From Casuarina equisetifolia (Eukaryota > Streptophyta > Magnoliopsida > Fagales > Casuarinaceae): a stretch of 64,000 nucleotides of DNA. A program made the position numbers and the translations under genes. The notes below the pieces were generated by a model. It was not told the DNA's origin. It did no database searches and saw nothing but the letters and a program-made list of their open reading frames with translations. Positions within the stretch are counted from its first letter, which is position 1. The number at the start of each line of letters is the position of its first letter. Of the stretch, positions 46,011 to 58,700 are shown piece by piece. The stretch spans positions 12,779,501 to 12,843,500 of the forward strand of contig CM052361.1 of assembly GCA_028551475.1 (NCBI GenBank). The letters run 5' to 3'.

Positions 46011-48992
46011 CTACATTCCTACGTTGTCGCTGCTGGAATCCATTAGAATCGTCAACCTCCTTGCTGTTTTCATGAAGTCACTGCAGCAACAAATTGAGAT
46101 TCATCATATCACAAAGATGTTTTGGTAACAGCAGGAACAAATACACGAATCAAGCAAACGACTCCCACCTGAATGGTTCATCTCCGATGTGTTTGACAGC
46201 CCCTTTAACATCCCGGTAAAGCACATGGCTTAACGTGTCAGAATTTTCTATGCCAAACATCTCAGCAAGTTTTCTGTGCAAATCATCGTAAGACCCAAGT
46301 AATGAAAGGTCCAGACTACGACCCACATCCTCTGATTCCATGAAGACTTTACAGTGGCCTGTGTCCAGATTGAGCTCAGTTTCTTGGCGGTTGTCCCTAT
46401 CCTTGTACCATTGGAATCTTTCACAAGATGAGCGCTCAGTTACACCGTGTTGTTGAAGTCCAGATCCAGAACCATCAGAAAAATTTGTCATTTTATCACC
46501 ATTCCCATCCGATGAACTATTTCCAGTTCGAACTGGTGATACTGTATCCGCGGAGCAGCTCAAGGAGATCTGCTGTTCCGTAAGTATTGGTTGACCAAAA
46601 AGTATAAGCTGTGGTGTCTTGACATCATCAGGTTTCTTAGAAGTCTCTGTAGAACGTGCCATGGTTAGCAAGCAAGAAACATGCTCACTTGTGCTCGGCT
46701 TTTGAAACATTGAGCTGTTTGGGGCTCTAGCGGGCGTAGCAGCATGATCAATTGGCGGAAAACCAGCCGGAAACAGACCTGACTGCAGCTTATTGAGGTG
46801 GAGATCTGATAACGATAAACCATAATGAGCATGCCTGGCTCCCTGCATGCCAGCAGGAGTGTTGTCGGGTAGAAAACCGAAGGGGCTGCTTGGCCCCAGA
46901 AGGTTGCTGGAAAATGTCGGCATTGGAAGTTGGCCATCGAAGGGAAACTCTGGGTGTTGTGACACTCTCAACTTCTTCCGTGGTGGTGAGAACGGTAGAT
47001 GGATGGCAGGCATATTTGATACCAGCTCCACTAGCCATGGGCTCACACGTTTTACATTTTGGAGTAGATCTGGCTCATCCCATGTAACCTAAAACACATG
47101 AATTCAGCAAATAAGAATTGATTGAGGAAAAACAACACTGACTTAGACATTGATTTGTGGGTAGAGAGAAACCAGAGAGCAAACATTTATCAAAGGAACT
47201 TTTTCCTTTTCTTCTGGCAAAGAATGCAGAATGTCAATTGCAAATCAAAGTTCAAAAGAGCACATTTTTGCTTTACAAAAGTTCAACTGAGCACAACCAG
47301 AATTGGATCACGCAGCACCATTCATGAAACTTAATTAAAGAGTTCGAATGGAAAGCAAAGCAGGATTTTGGTCAGCTTTCTGATATATAATGTTTTAAAG
47401 CAAGTGGAATGCCCACCAAAATTTACTGGGAGAGGTATGTCAACTTTACAAATAACAGAGTCATCCTTTTCTAAATTGACATTACAAATAAGCAATCTGA
47501 AACACGAATAATCCACAACTAGGAAACTTGGTTATTCAATATTATACTAATGACTTGAAAATTAATAACGTAACATCAGGAGGGCCAACAAATGATATTT
47601 CACCCAAACAACTAAGAATGCTATCATCCCAAAATAAATTGGTTAGACATAAACGGTTAACAGAGGAACCACGTATCAAAGGGAACAAAAATCCAGCAGA
47701 AAAGGGCCAAATTTATTCTTGATGAGGTAGAACAAGATACCAGTGGTTGAGGACAATACCAATCTCAATACTCAATCTTATGGGAAGATTTGATGTAGCG
47801 AAACAAAATTTGTGTCAGGACAGAACGGAGAATTAGCGAGATGCAGTCTAAAAAGAAGTGACAGTACCTGAAGAAGCCTCCAAGGTGAATCAGGCCAGCG
47901 GAGGGGATCGGCAACTTGAACAGAAGAAATGGTTCCCATGAACCAACTAATCCGGGAAGAGTCCTCAGTCTCAAACGCCATCTTGAACCTCATTCCCGAA
48001 CACCACCGGATCTGCAATGCTGCTTTGACCAAGGACGCCTTCACGCAGAATTCCGGCGTACTGGCCCTGGGATAGTAAACAACCTCAAATGGCTGCCCAG
48101 CAGCAGCAAGCGTCGCAGCCTCTAGAACTGATTCAGCCCTCACTTTTCCCCCACCCATGAGACTTCCATTGGCGCTCGAACTGTTACCATTAGCATTAGC
48201 ATTCCTCATTAGTTTACCCTCATCGTCCCTTAAGAATGCCGAAAATCCTCCATACGGTACTGCACCATTCCCGCCCGCGGGGTTCCACCCTGAAGCCGTC
48301 TCCGGTCCACCGCCAATTCCTCTCTTAGCCCGCCGAATTCCAACGCAAAGATCTCCATTCTCCGCCCTCAAGAACACAATTGAGTCCCCCGCCACGAGCT
48401 TCTTATGGTTCACAAAAGTACTCCACCCCGTTGTCAAAAGATGTCGCCGAGGCGTCCCCCTGTATATGTGCCTAAACTTCCACGTTTCGCCATGAACGTC
48501 CTTGGCCAAAATGGTCTGCACTGGGGGATCCGCCGAGTAATCCAACCGTGGAAAGATAGTCTCCGCGCAGTACCTGGGAACAGAGAAACCACCGCCATTG
48601 TTTGCGTCCGACTGGGTCAGCGTCTTCGCAAAGGATGCCGGCTTCTCTTGCGCTTCGGACCCGCCAATCCCTCCAATTCCGTCGTCCTCGTACTCCCGCC
48701 CACTGGCACTCACCGGGGCCAGCCGAATCTTGGCAAAGACTTCGTCGGTCTCAGGATCAGCCATGTACTTGACGGCACACACTCTGCAGAGCATGTAAGG
48801 CGAAATCCTCGGGCAGCTCCGGAAGTCGACGGCTCCGCAGGCATGCTCGGCGTGGCCCTGAGGGAAGTAGAAGACCTTAGCGTTGACAGAAGGCATTTGC
48901 ACCATTCCACCCGCGCAGGCATGCCATAGCTGAGGATCCAAGCACCTGTCCACCTCCTTCGCTTTCTCTTTCGCATCCATAAACGTAATCAT
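46011..48992 (-). CDS. ARF16: Auxin response factor, ARF10/16 type (clade C)
   Basis: Nuclear transcription factor that binds auxin response elements; clade C members act mainly as repressors. Three coding exons, minus strand: 48,992-47,868 (ending ..WRLLQ, then GT), 47,088-46,169 and 46,080-46,011 (stop TAG). Introns are 779 and 88 bp, all GT..AG. The total is 704 residues, the usual length. The start MITFMDAKEK matches clade-C proteins. A B3 DNA-binding domain is at about residues 121-223 (FAKTLTQSDANNGGGFSVPR .. GDSIVFLR). The auxin-response ancillary domain runs about 296-390. The middle region is Ser/Pro-rich. A C-terminal PB1 domain is near 605-700 (CKVFMESEDVGRSLDLSLL .. DEPF, then SDFMKTARRLTIL). 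A miR160 site lies in exon 2. Whether it is ARF10 or ARF16 by orthology is not settled. Confidence 0.95.
46832..46852 (-). promoter_or_regulatory. miR160 target site in the ARF mRNA
   Basis: The plus strand TGCCTGGCTCCCTGCATGCCA equals miR160 (TGCCTGGCTCCCTGTATGCCA, recalled) except for one base, which makes a G:U pair with the mRNA at miRNA position 15. It encodes the conserved AGMQGARHA. Cleavage would be expected opposite miRNA positions 10-11. miR160 control of ARF10/16/17 is well established. Confidence 0.93.
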
Positions 48993-50250
48993 TTCAATTT
49001 ACGAAGCTAAATCGCTGGTTTTCAGCGCATATAACACCGCTACACTCTGGAACAACGTAAAACCCACCCAAATTCATCAAATTAACATGAATTTGGAAAG
49101 CTAAAAAAAGAAAAGCAATTAAAAAACAAAAAGAAAAACAATGAAGCTTTAATCATTAAAGTGTTAAATTGGGAAAATAATTTAGCTTACAGAGGATAAT
49201 AAGTTCAACTTAGAATCCTTGCCTGCCACTTGGCTTCAGTGAATCAGATAAAAAGTCTGAGAATCTCCCCCGTAGAACACCTAAGACGCGTAGGATGGAT
49301 TCGAACGGAATCCGTAACCGAAAGCCATAATTTCTCGAAATCTCAACATTGCCAAACCACCGCAGTTCCCTCAATTCAGCGCATACCCCTTTAAAGAAAG
49401 AATTCCAGGGTCGTCAGCTGCTCCGGGCATGTAAACCTCCCGCTTTGCAGAAATCCAAACCCTCCCGGGATCGTTTGCCGAACTGGTCAAAGCACCATCT
49501 TCCTGATTCGGAGACCAACTCCCGCAGTCCTACACTTGCTTCCCAATTCACTGAGTCTCAGAGCAGGCAATCACAGACCTTTTTTTTTCTGTCTCAGTCT
49601 TCAAAAAAGCAAGATCTGCCCCATCTTGCACACACTCACCCTTCTCCTACACTTTCCTCGATCAATAAGAAAGCAAAACGGAAACCAAGCCAAAAAATCC
49701 GCAACCACCAACACAAAAATCTCCCCGCAAAATCTCGCACCAAAGACTCCAACCACAAAACCTAAGGAGCAAACAAAAGAACCACTCCCGAAAGCCCTGC
49801 CGCTCGTCGGAGATTAAATTAAGAACCTGGCAGCCGACACAATCGCAGACAAAAGGCCGTGGAGCAGAGCAGCTTTTGGATCATGCAAGAAGTCCAAAAG
49901 CGCACACACAGAAATAACAGAAACAAAGCTGGTTTCAAGCTTTCTGAAATATCAAGTAATGGTGGAAGCAAATAGTGGGACTGTTTCGTTTCTTTTCTCT
50001 TCCTTTCTTCTCCCTTTTTCTCTTCGATCCCTTTTTACCCGATATTTCGATTTCTTACCTTTTTCTTCGGATCTGAAGAAACTGCGTGCGTATGTATCTT
50101 CAGAAGCCCGCAAAACAACAGGGATCTTTGAGGAAACTATCCATTTTCCTACTTTTCCCTTCCCCAATATTTTATTACTTCCCAAAAAATTACTCTTCAT
50201 TTATTCCCTCCCGACTAATCTAACACATCTATTCTGTACTCATTATTGAT
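48993..50250 (-). promoter_or_regulatory. 5' leader and promoter region of the ARF
   Basis: Upstream of the ARF ATG on the minus strand. It holds a long pyrimidine-rich (plus) tract at about 49,985-50,060, i.e. a GA-rich leader in the transcript. Clade-C ARFs often have long leaders with an intron, but no splice pair could be assigned here. Open frames on the plus strand are probably not genes. Confidence 0.5.
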
Positions 50251-50602
50251 TTCTGTTCCGCGACATCTTCAATCTCTCGCGAGTTTTTGAGTCCGCGAGT
50301 GTCCAGCCACTCCCTAACCCTGGTTTAGCCCCCTGCCCTTTGCACTCAACCAGGGTTACTGCTTCCACGGGTTAACTTCATCCGCTTGCGTGGGGCGAGG
50401 ATCCTCCTCAAACTTCACTCTCCTCCCAGGCCCGTGACACCACGCTTCAAGTCAATGTAGCCGCAACTTGGGTAAAGAAGAACACATTTTATTGGGGAAG
50501 TAATGACAAACGCAAACAACTCACAGCAACGGACTTTGTAACATGATGCTAGAGAGGTGGTAGGTGCGTGGGGAGCACGGCGGTAGCCTTTTGTCCCGGG
50601 AA

Positions 50603-50630
50603 GGGGGGGGGGCTTAAAGGGGAGCCCCCC
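50603..50630. other. G-run hairpin
   Basis: A run of ten G, then CTTAAAGGGGAGCCCCCC. GGGGGGCT can pair with AGCCCCCC across an 8-base loop that itself contains four G. It is a strong hairpin or G-quadruplex candidate; function unknown. Confidence 0.6.
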
Positions 50631-53477
50631 GTGGGTGTTCATTTTCTATTTCTATTTCTGTTGTTTATGTGCAGCGAGCGAGGTCAGAGTGGAGGTCCTT
50701 GACCTGCAAAAGAGACCCCTGACTGTTGCTTTTCCACGCAGCCTTCCTTGGGCGAAGATACACACCACGCTCTCCTCCGGAGCGTGAGGAGTAGTAAAGC
50801 CCTCTGCTTGGGTCCCACCGAAGTGGCACTGATTTTAGTTCGGGGGAGTTGGAAGCAAGCCCTGCCAAGAGATTTTCCACTTCAGGTGAATTCCCAAAGG
50901 TTTACGCTCCTTTGGAGACACCATAAACAGATGCGTACTGCGTAAGCGTGACCGAATGACCACCGAGTTCCACGTCCAAACTACAATACTTTTATGTATT
51001 TTAAAACATAGAAAGACAGCACGACTACAGTTTGAACTGGTCCCTATTTCAAAGGGAAACCTTTGCTGCTTCATCGGATTAGGCTCCCTTTTTTACTCCC
51101 AACTCCATACGACGATATCCTCCGAATCTTTTTATTTTTTTATTTCCTGAAGAAAACTTTATTTGTGTTAAACTTATCACAAAACAAGATCAGCTAGGAT
51201 AGTATTTGCTTTTCTTTAATAGTGTTCTTTGTTTGAGGGTGGGAAGGATCGGCCTAGTGAAACTTTGAAAGTGCTACAGACTTGGCGAGACAGTGACAGT
51301 CGGTGCAGCCTGGACTTGCTTTCCTCCGTTAATCTCCCGTACAAGACGTTCCAGACACCCAAATATAGATGGATTATGGGCAGCCCTAACCTTAACGTGG
51401 ATTGGGAGAGACTGCGCATGGAGCTGAGGCAGCGAACAGATGATACGTGCTTAACGCGAAGCTGCTCAAAGCTTAAAACCAGCGTCATGACCTTTGTATG
51501 AACTTGTTTACAGATAAACGAAATAGGCATGTCCTGCTTGGGTAGGTCATGTACCCCCAGTTGGGTGCTGGGCTGCCACTTCTCTCCTCGAAAACTGGTT
51601 CTGAACAGTTATGCTGTCGAGACGAAATTCGACTTACTCAATCTTTTTTCATGTTCACCAAAATGGTGAAAACTTGGGGGGAAATTTCCAGCAAACGATG
51701 CGCTTGGCTCCTTGATGATTGTTTGTACAACGAACGAAACAACGCTGGCACTGAAACCAATTTACGTATGGACATGCAGTGAGTTGATTATGTGCTGTCT
51801 AAATCCCTCAACCACGGTCCCATGTTTTGCTCTGCTGTAAGTCGTAACTGTAACTGAGCAACGTCGAACTGTCCATCACCTTCTTTACCACGCCGGCGCA
51901 GTACTTGATATGCAGTCTGATCTGCCCCTATGATGTATACATGACAGTGCAGGAGCCACTGTCAAACACAGACACATAATAATCCTTTTTTTTTTTTAAC
52001 AGTACCATGGAAATCCGTAGGAAATAGTCTTATTCAATAGAAAATAGGACTTCTCTTTCAAACTTGTATAGACGCAACTATGCTTGTTTTCATTGTTTCC
52101 TGTTGAACAAAAACTTCTGCCCATCCTCTTTTATATTTTTGTGATGAATTTCAGTAGTCTTTCAGAACTATTTTGGAGTCATCGTGAATAATTGTTAGAG
52201 ACACTTCCGACCCTTGAAAGAGACGAGTTAACCAACGACTTTAGCTGTCTACAGTCCCCACAATGATGGAATGAGAGTGGTTGAAGCAAGCATTAAGAAG
52301 ACTTTTCGCCCTCAATGGAAGTACCTTTGGGAGGACATGTCGTATGCCACTAATCAAGATGGTTAGGTTGATGTCCCTCAATTGCCCAAAAATATACACG
52401 ACAGCCGGTTTAGCCACCAAACCTTGAAGCCCCACTGGGAAATATAACAAGTTAGGAATTTCCTTTTCCTTTATAATCTGAATTTAAACGGTTTGTAATG
52501 TTGAATAGGCTATATATCCTTCTGTGTAAATCTTACCACCCGCATATGTGTTGGGTTAATTTCTGTTTAATGGTCAATTTTCCATTAGATTTTTGTTACT
52601 TATAACTTTTTATGTTTGTACCTAAGATTTAAAGGTTTAATCTAAAAATTAGTTTAAGAATTAGAACTTTAGATTCATTTTCTCCGATATGGGACCCTAT
52701 GGCTTCTAAGACCTCCCCGACAAGATTTTCTTATGATAGTTATACCATGCAAATGATGTATAAATATATGACATAACTTAAAATCTAATACTAAATTAAA
52801 AAGGCTTATAGGCTAATTTGAAAGTTAGAAAGAAGAATTTAAGAAAAAACTTGTATAACTATATGTTATTGTCATATATTTATACATCATTTAAACTCTA
52901 ATTTGAAAAAAAAATCTTTACTTAAACTTTATCACCAAATTCTTCTTTCTAACCAAACATTTAGTTTGGACGCCTATTCTAAATTTTTTCTTAGGGAGTT
53001 CCTAGAGTACCTATTTCCTTATGTTTTCCCCATCTCTCTCTTGAGGTGATGAAACTCAGAAAAAAAAATAATTATCTTTTCTCTTAATTAAATTTCACTT
53101 GTGTAAATCCATCCCTTATTTTATTTTTAAAATAATTCCAAATTATTTTGCCTTTAATTTAAATCAACTGTAAAGCCGGATACGAAAAAAATACATATGA
53201 ATGACCAAAGTGTGATTTTATGTGAAACGATTCAAATGCTAGAAAAATAAATGTCAATCCCGTACTCCAACTGTGTCATAGAATGTGATACAAAAAGTTG
53301 GTTTAATTATTATTAAAAATACATCTATACATATGTCATTCGATTGTTTGTTTAGTTTTTTTTTTTTGAAATGAGAGAATAAGTAAAAATTTATATTAAA
53401 AATAATATTTAGATTTCTTAGACATAGAAATTTGCGAAAGTACCCCAGATCTGGATGAAAGTTTATGATATGAATAA

Positions 53478-53510
53478 TTATATATCTATATATCTATATA
53501 TATATATATC
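53478..53510. repeat. AT-rich microsatellite
   Basis: Alternating TATATATC/TATATA units, followed by a poly-A run. A simple sequence repeat. Confidence 0.85.
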
Positions 53511-55568
53511 TAAAAAAAAAAGAAATGGTGAAAAAAGTGTACAAGCTGTTAATTTAATATGGGCCAACAATCAACTGTGCGCTTGCGCAGCGTGACAGCC
53601 CAATAGATACCTTCGATTTAGAGAAATGTCGGACCCAACCATTCCTGCAGCAGCAGACCAGCAACGAACTATGCCTGTCGTCACGACTGTCTGAGTTGGG
53701 TTCCATGTCTGCCCCTCTTTCGGTGAAGCGTCAGATAAACGATTAGACGTCTGCAACTTGGTGTTTTGCCTATGCCCCCCGTATCTAATTCGGGATGTGC
53801 ACGTGTCCAAGACTGGTTGGCCGAAATTGATCTCAACCGACCGAACCGGAGAGGGCAGGGGAGGGGGGTTTTGAGAACATCTGGCACACAGTTAACTTGA
53901 CAATTACAAGACAACAACAGAAGGCAGCGGAGGCCATTTGCACCCCCGGACGTTGAACTCTCCACGTGTTGAAGATCCGATGGTGCATGAGGTCGACCGG
54001 TCTCATCGCTACAGCGCACATCTGTGACTGGTGGGCCCACTTATAGATGACCCAGACCTTGGACAGGTATCCAAATCTCCGCTACTACGCTACCCTCCTG
54101 CGTAGAGTCCTTCTGTGTTGTCATCCCCACAGTCTGACTCTGCGGAGACCAATCTATGCACAGAGAGAGCGTACACATCAAAAAGCCTGCTGAGGTGCCC
54201 GTACTACGTGTCGAAAACCATTACAGCGCAGTGACACGACCGACAACATGGTCATTTCAGGTCTGATATTCTCAGATGTGTTCTGCATCGTTCCAATTGA
54301 AACAACATGGAACGCAGTACATATCTCAAATGTTGAAGCTTTGGGTTCAAGGAATTTGATTTGATTTGATTTTTTTTTTTTTTTGATTCACTATTTTGAT
54401 TGGCGAAATGGTTGGCGGTGGCGTTAAACCCTGAAACATAAACACACGCGTCTGAAAGGTTGGCGGAGGCGGCTGCGTAGCCGGTGTGGCTGGCGAGGCC
54501 GGCGCAACCACTTGATTGGTTGCTTAGCGTTAAAACGCTTTTATTGAAAGTACACAACTTTTATTCATGTGGAAAGAGAAAGAAAGTCCTGGCTGGAATC
54601 TTTTAAAGTCTTCGGATCATGGGTGGGCCTAAACACAGCCACCGTACGAAATGTTCCCATTCTCTTCTCCGGTTTACATTGAATTCAGGAAGGTGTTTAC
54701 GGACGTTTAGAAAGTGAACCCAAACAAAACCCAAACATTAACAGAATGAGGGTACACGGATAACCATTCGGTATTCTAGTGGGGTACTTCTTTATATGTG
54801 TTTGGTGAAATACACGGCAGGTTTCTTTTTGGGAAGCAAGGTTTGACCAAAATCAAAGATGATTTGAAGAAACCATAGGTTGCTTACTCAAACGTTGTAT
54901 TGTCTACTAGTTTTTCAAGGTTCATTTGAACAAAACTCTATTACTTTTCTTGGATCCTCCAATGATAATCATGTGGCTAATTCCAAATATTTAATAGAGT
55001 ATCAACGAAGCAGCATTGCGGTTGAATACGGCTGCTTTATTTTAGCAAGAAAAGCACTTCGCTGCCTCTGCAGACCAATTCCTTCGCGGTAGCCTCCAAG
55101 AGTGGCTCCCGATTTTCATGTGATTTAGGGGGCTGTTTCAAGTTTTTAAAACGTTGAACCTGTGAAACAATGGCTTCTATATCAAATGACGACGAAATTG
55201 TGTGTTACCGAATGGTGAACATGGAACGATATGGTGTACTAAACGACGGGAAGAAGAGTCATTTTGGGAGGAGCTGAAAATGACAATGAAAGGGAGGGAA
55301 AACTGTCAAACAACAAGAGCTGGTTAGATAATTATGTGAGTAATTGATTTGTATAGCGCAACCCCTTACGATAATATCGCTGTCATTAAGAAAATTAAGC
55401 AGAAAAATCAGTGTTTAATGGATTCTGTTTTTCCTTAATATATGTGACATGTCAAAGAAGCCGAGTAAAATCGACTCCAGGAGATGAAGGGGCAAACAGT
55501 CTAAGCATAACTCCACACGTAACCACTGCCCTTAGAACGGCCCGCACTTCTGGCTTTAGACTCGCTAC

Positions 55569-55591
55569 CTCTCTCTCTCTCTCTCTCTCTC
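55569..55591 (+). repeat. (CT) microsatellite in the NPH3 gene's 5' leader
   Basis: Eleven CT units plus C, about 160 bases before the start codon. Such CT tracts are common in plant 5' leaders and core promoters. Confidence 0.85.
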
Positions 55592-55753
55592 AAGATCTTC
55601 CAGATTGCAAAGCATGCTATAATCACTTTTACGCTGACGTTTTCCTCCTCCTTCCATCTTCGTCCCCCTAGATTCCATCTTCATGTTTTTTCGTGGTTCT
55701 AAGCTTGCCATTCTCCTTTTCTTTGATCGCCCATCTCAGGAGGAATCCTACTC

Positions 55754-58700
55754 ATGGCATTCATGAGACTGGGTTCTAAATCCGAAGCATTTAATCGCGA
55801 AGGTCAAGCTTGGTAAGCTTTCTGTATGTTCCTGGAAATGTGACAATGGGAACGCTATTAGTATTGCGTATTGTAGTCGTTGTGAAATCCGAAACTTTAA
55901 CAAACATTCCACAGCAAAGAGGTCCTTATTAGATATTCATGCTTCGTAATATTTGATGAACTCGATTCTGATCCATTCGAATTTTTCCCCAGAGAGTAAT
56001 TCACCCCCCTTGGCCTGCGCCTTAACGCTTTAGAATTTTCGCTTACGGAGAATACAATGTGCATCTTACATCCTCAAGATTTCTTGGTAGCTGTTCCATT
56101 AACATTTTCTTCGTTAGTGAGCTAAAAAAGAAACCCTTGTACTATGCCCGCCGTCGTAGAATCCTTTACCTGCATTTGTGTTTTGACCATGGATGTTCAT
56201 AATAATGTTATTAGGACTTTTATGTATTGATTTCATACTATGCCAATGGGTTACGAAAGCAGAGTTATGACAATGCATTTTCTTCTTCTTTCTTTTTTCT
56301 GAATTTATATATATATAATTTACAAAAGAACTTAATTAGACTAGGGTTATACCCCTAAGTTAAGACTTATATAACATCTAACTCTAAATACATCCAATAT
56401 ACAAGTTTTCAGTTGCTTTGAATATCTTTCTTAGATTGACAAATCTATTTCTAATAAGCTTCTTATTTGACTTTTCTTGGAGTTAAGAGTGTGGAGGATG
56501 GGGTTTAAATCTTCATGCCAGCCAAAATGTGATGCATTCAAGAGAACAGGAAAAAGCTATAAACAACTGTAGCTTACTATATATCATGTCAGTGACGTCA
56601 TAAATTCTTTTAGGGACTAGTTATTGCAGCATCTGTTTGCTCCTGATGTGAAAGATAAGGCCCCGCTGTTTGTCTGACGCCTATTCACATGATGAACTTG
56701 GTGGCCAGTAAAAGCCGGGGTTAGATTAGGTATGTTTTTCTGTGTCTTTCAATGTTCTTAAACGCACCGATATACCAAGAAAACAAAAGTTGATAGCCTC
56801 TCCTAGGGGACGATCTTAGAATAATTGGGAAAGCCTTAGCCCAGAATTCAAACTTCTGCACTTAAGGATGCTGTAAACTTTTATGAGTGGATCGTAATGT
56901 CGTCTATCATCGAATCTTATTTTTTCATTGTCCCATGTTTCTTTGTAGGAGCGAGGTTGGAGGGACTCATTGATTGTGTAGTTGGGGACAGGCGTAATAT
57001 GTTTAAGATCTTGTTCTGTCAAAGACACAGCAATGATGAGAAAAATAGAACAAACACAGGGAAAAGTTTATGGGCTTTATTCTGAGCTGGATTTTGAGTA
57101 ATCCTCATGGCTTCTAGATTTTAGATCTTGATCCTCTTTGATGAAGATGAGTGGCTGCCATTTTACTGACATTGTAAAATCTGCTTACATTCTAGAGGAA
57201 TAGTTTTAGATAACAAAATGACCATCATGTGGAATGAATTGTTTCTGTTGCCATGAAATTGGCCCATCTAGAAAGAATCTGTTTTGGCTGATGAATTTTC
57301 TTGATTCTTTCCTTTCAGGTTCTGCACAACTGGGCTTCCCAGCGATGTCACAGTTGAAGTTGGAGAGATTTCTTTTCATCTTCACAAGGTGCACATTTTA
57401 TATGGTTATATCTGGCTTTATGAATATTAAAATTTTCGAGAGTTTCAAACAGAGTAGACATAGTAATTGTAAATGATTAACATTAGATAATAAGATTTAA
57501 AATTTACTCACTTTTTAAGGTGAACGGTATGCCAATGTTATGGTCTAACTTGAATGAGTGTACATCAGCATACCTCTCAACTTGATTTTTTTGGCCTTCT
57601 CAACATAGTTAGTCTTCAGCCTTGATTCATAAATCAGTCTGGATCCTGAATTTTTCTCCCCATTTTGGCACCTTCTACAGTTTCCATTGCTTTCTAGGAG
57701 CGGTCGGTTAGCAAAGCTTATTGAGGAGTCTTCCTCTGAGGATGGATCAGTGTGTCTATTGCAGCTTCATGATGTGGCTGGCGGAGCTAAAGCATTTGAG
57801 CTTATAGCCAAATTTTGCTATGGTGTTAAGATAGAGCTCACTCCATTGAATGTAGTCAGCCTCAGATGTGCTGCAGAGTATCTTGTAATGACTGAAGATT
57901 ATGGAGAAGGAAACCTAATCTCCCAAACGGAAGCTTTTTTCAATGAAGTTTTTGTGGATTGGACGGACACCATTAAAGCTCTAGAAACATGTGACGAAGT
58001 TCAACCATACGCAGAAGAGCTCCACATTATTTCAAGATGCATAGACTCCTTGGCCATGAAAGCCTGTGCAGACCCAAGCTTATTCAATTGGCCTGTATCT
58101 GGTTGCAATAATAAGCAGAACGAAGCAGGCGATATGTGGAATGGCATATCTTCTGAAACTAAGCCACACCCTACTGGTGATGATTGGTGGTACGAGGATA
58201 TCTCAGTTCTTAGCTTGCGTCTGTATAAACGGCTGATTTTAGCAGTTCAATCAAAAGGCATGAAACCTGAGAATATTGCTGCTTCCCTCATATACTATGC
58301 TAGAAAGTATCTTCCCTTGATGAGTAGGCAATCGAGTTTCAATGACGCAAATCCTGTCAGAACAGGGACAACCATTTCTAACACTTCCGAAGCTGATCAG
58401 AGAGTTCTACTTGAAGAGATTGTAGTGCTGCTTCCTAATAAGAAGGGAGTCACATCCACCAAGTTTCTCCTTAGGCTACTCCGCACTGCCATGATCCTAC
58501 ATGCAAGTGCAGCATTCAGAGAAAATCTGGAGAAAAGGGTGGGAAGCCAGTTGGACCAAGCTCTGCTTGTAGATCTTCTCATACCAAATATGGGTTATTC
58601 CGTTGAAACCCTCTACGATATAGACTGCGTTCAGCGGATTCTTGATCATTTCATGTCATTGTATCAAACACCTGCACCTGCTTCTCCAAGCATAATTGAA

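Larger units (their letters stand above)
50251..55753. other. Intergenic spacer between the two genes
   Basis: 5.5 kb with no recognised protein. 50,300-51,800 and 53,550-54,600 are moderately GC-rich with overlapping short frames; 52,450-53,520 is AT-rich. It holds a G-run hairpin (50,603-50,630), an AT microsatellite (53,478-53,510), a T run (54,371-54,384) and the NPH3 gene's upstream region near its right end. Confidence 0.45.

Noticed and set aside
49265..49320. GTTCGAATCC-like block resembling a tRNA T-arm
   Set aside because: The loop is out of register, and no acceptor, D or anticodon arm can be built around it.
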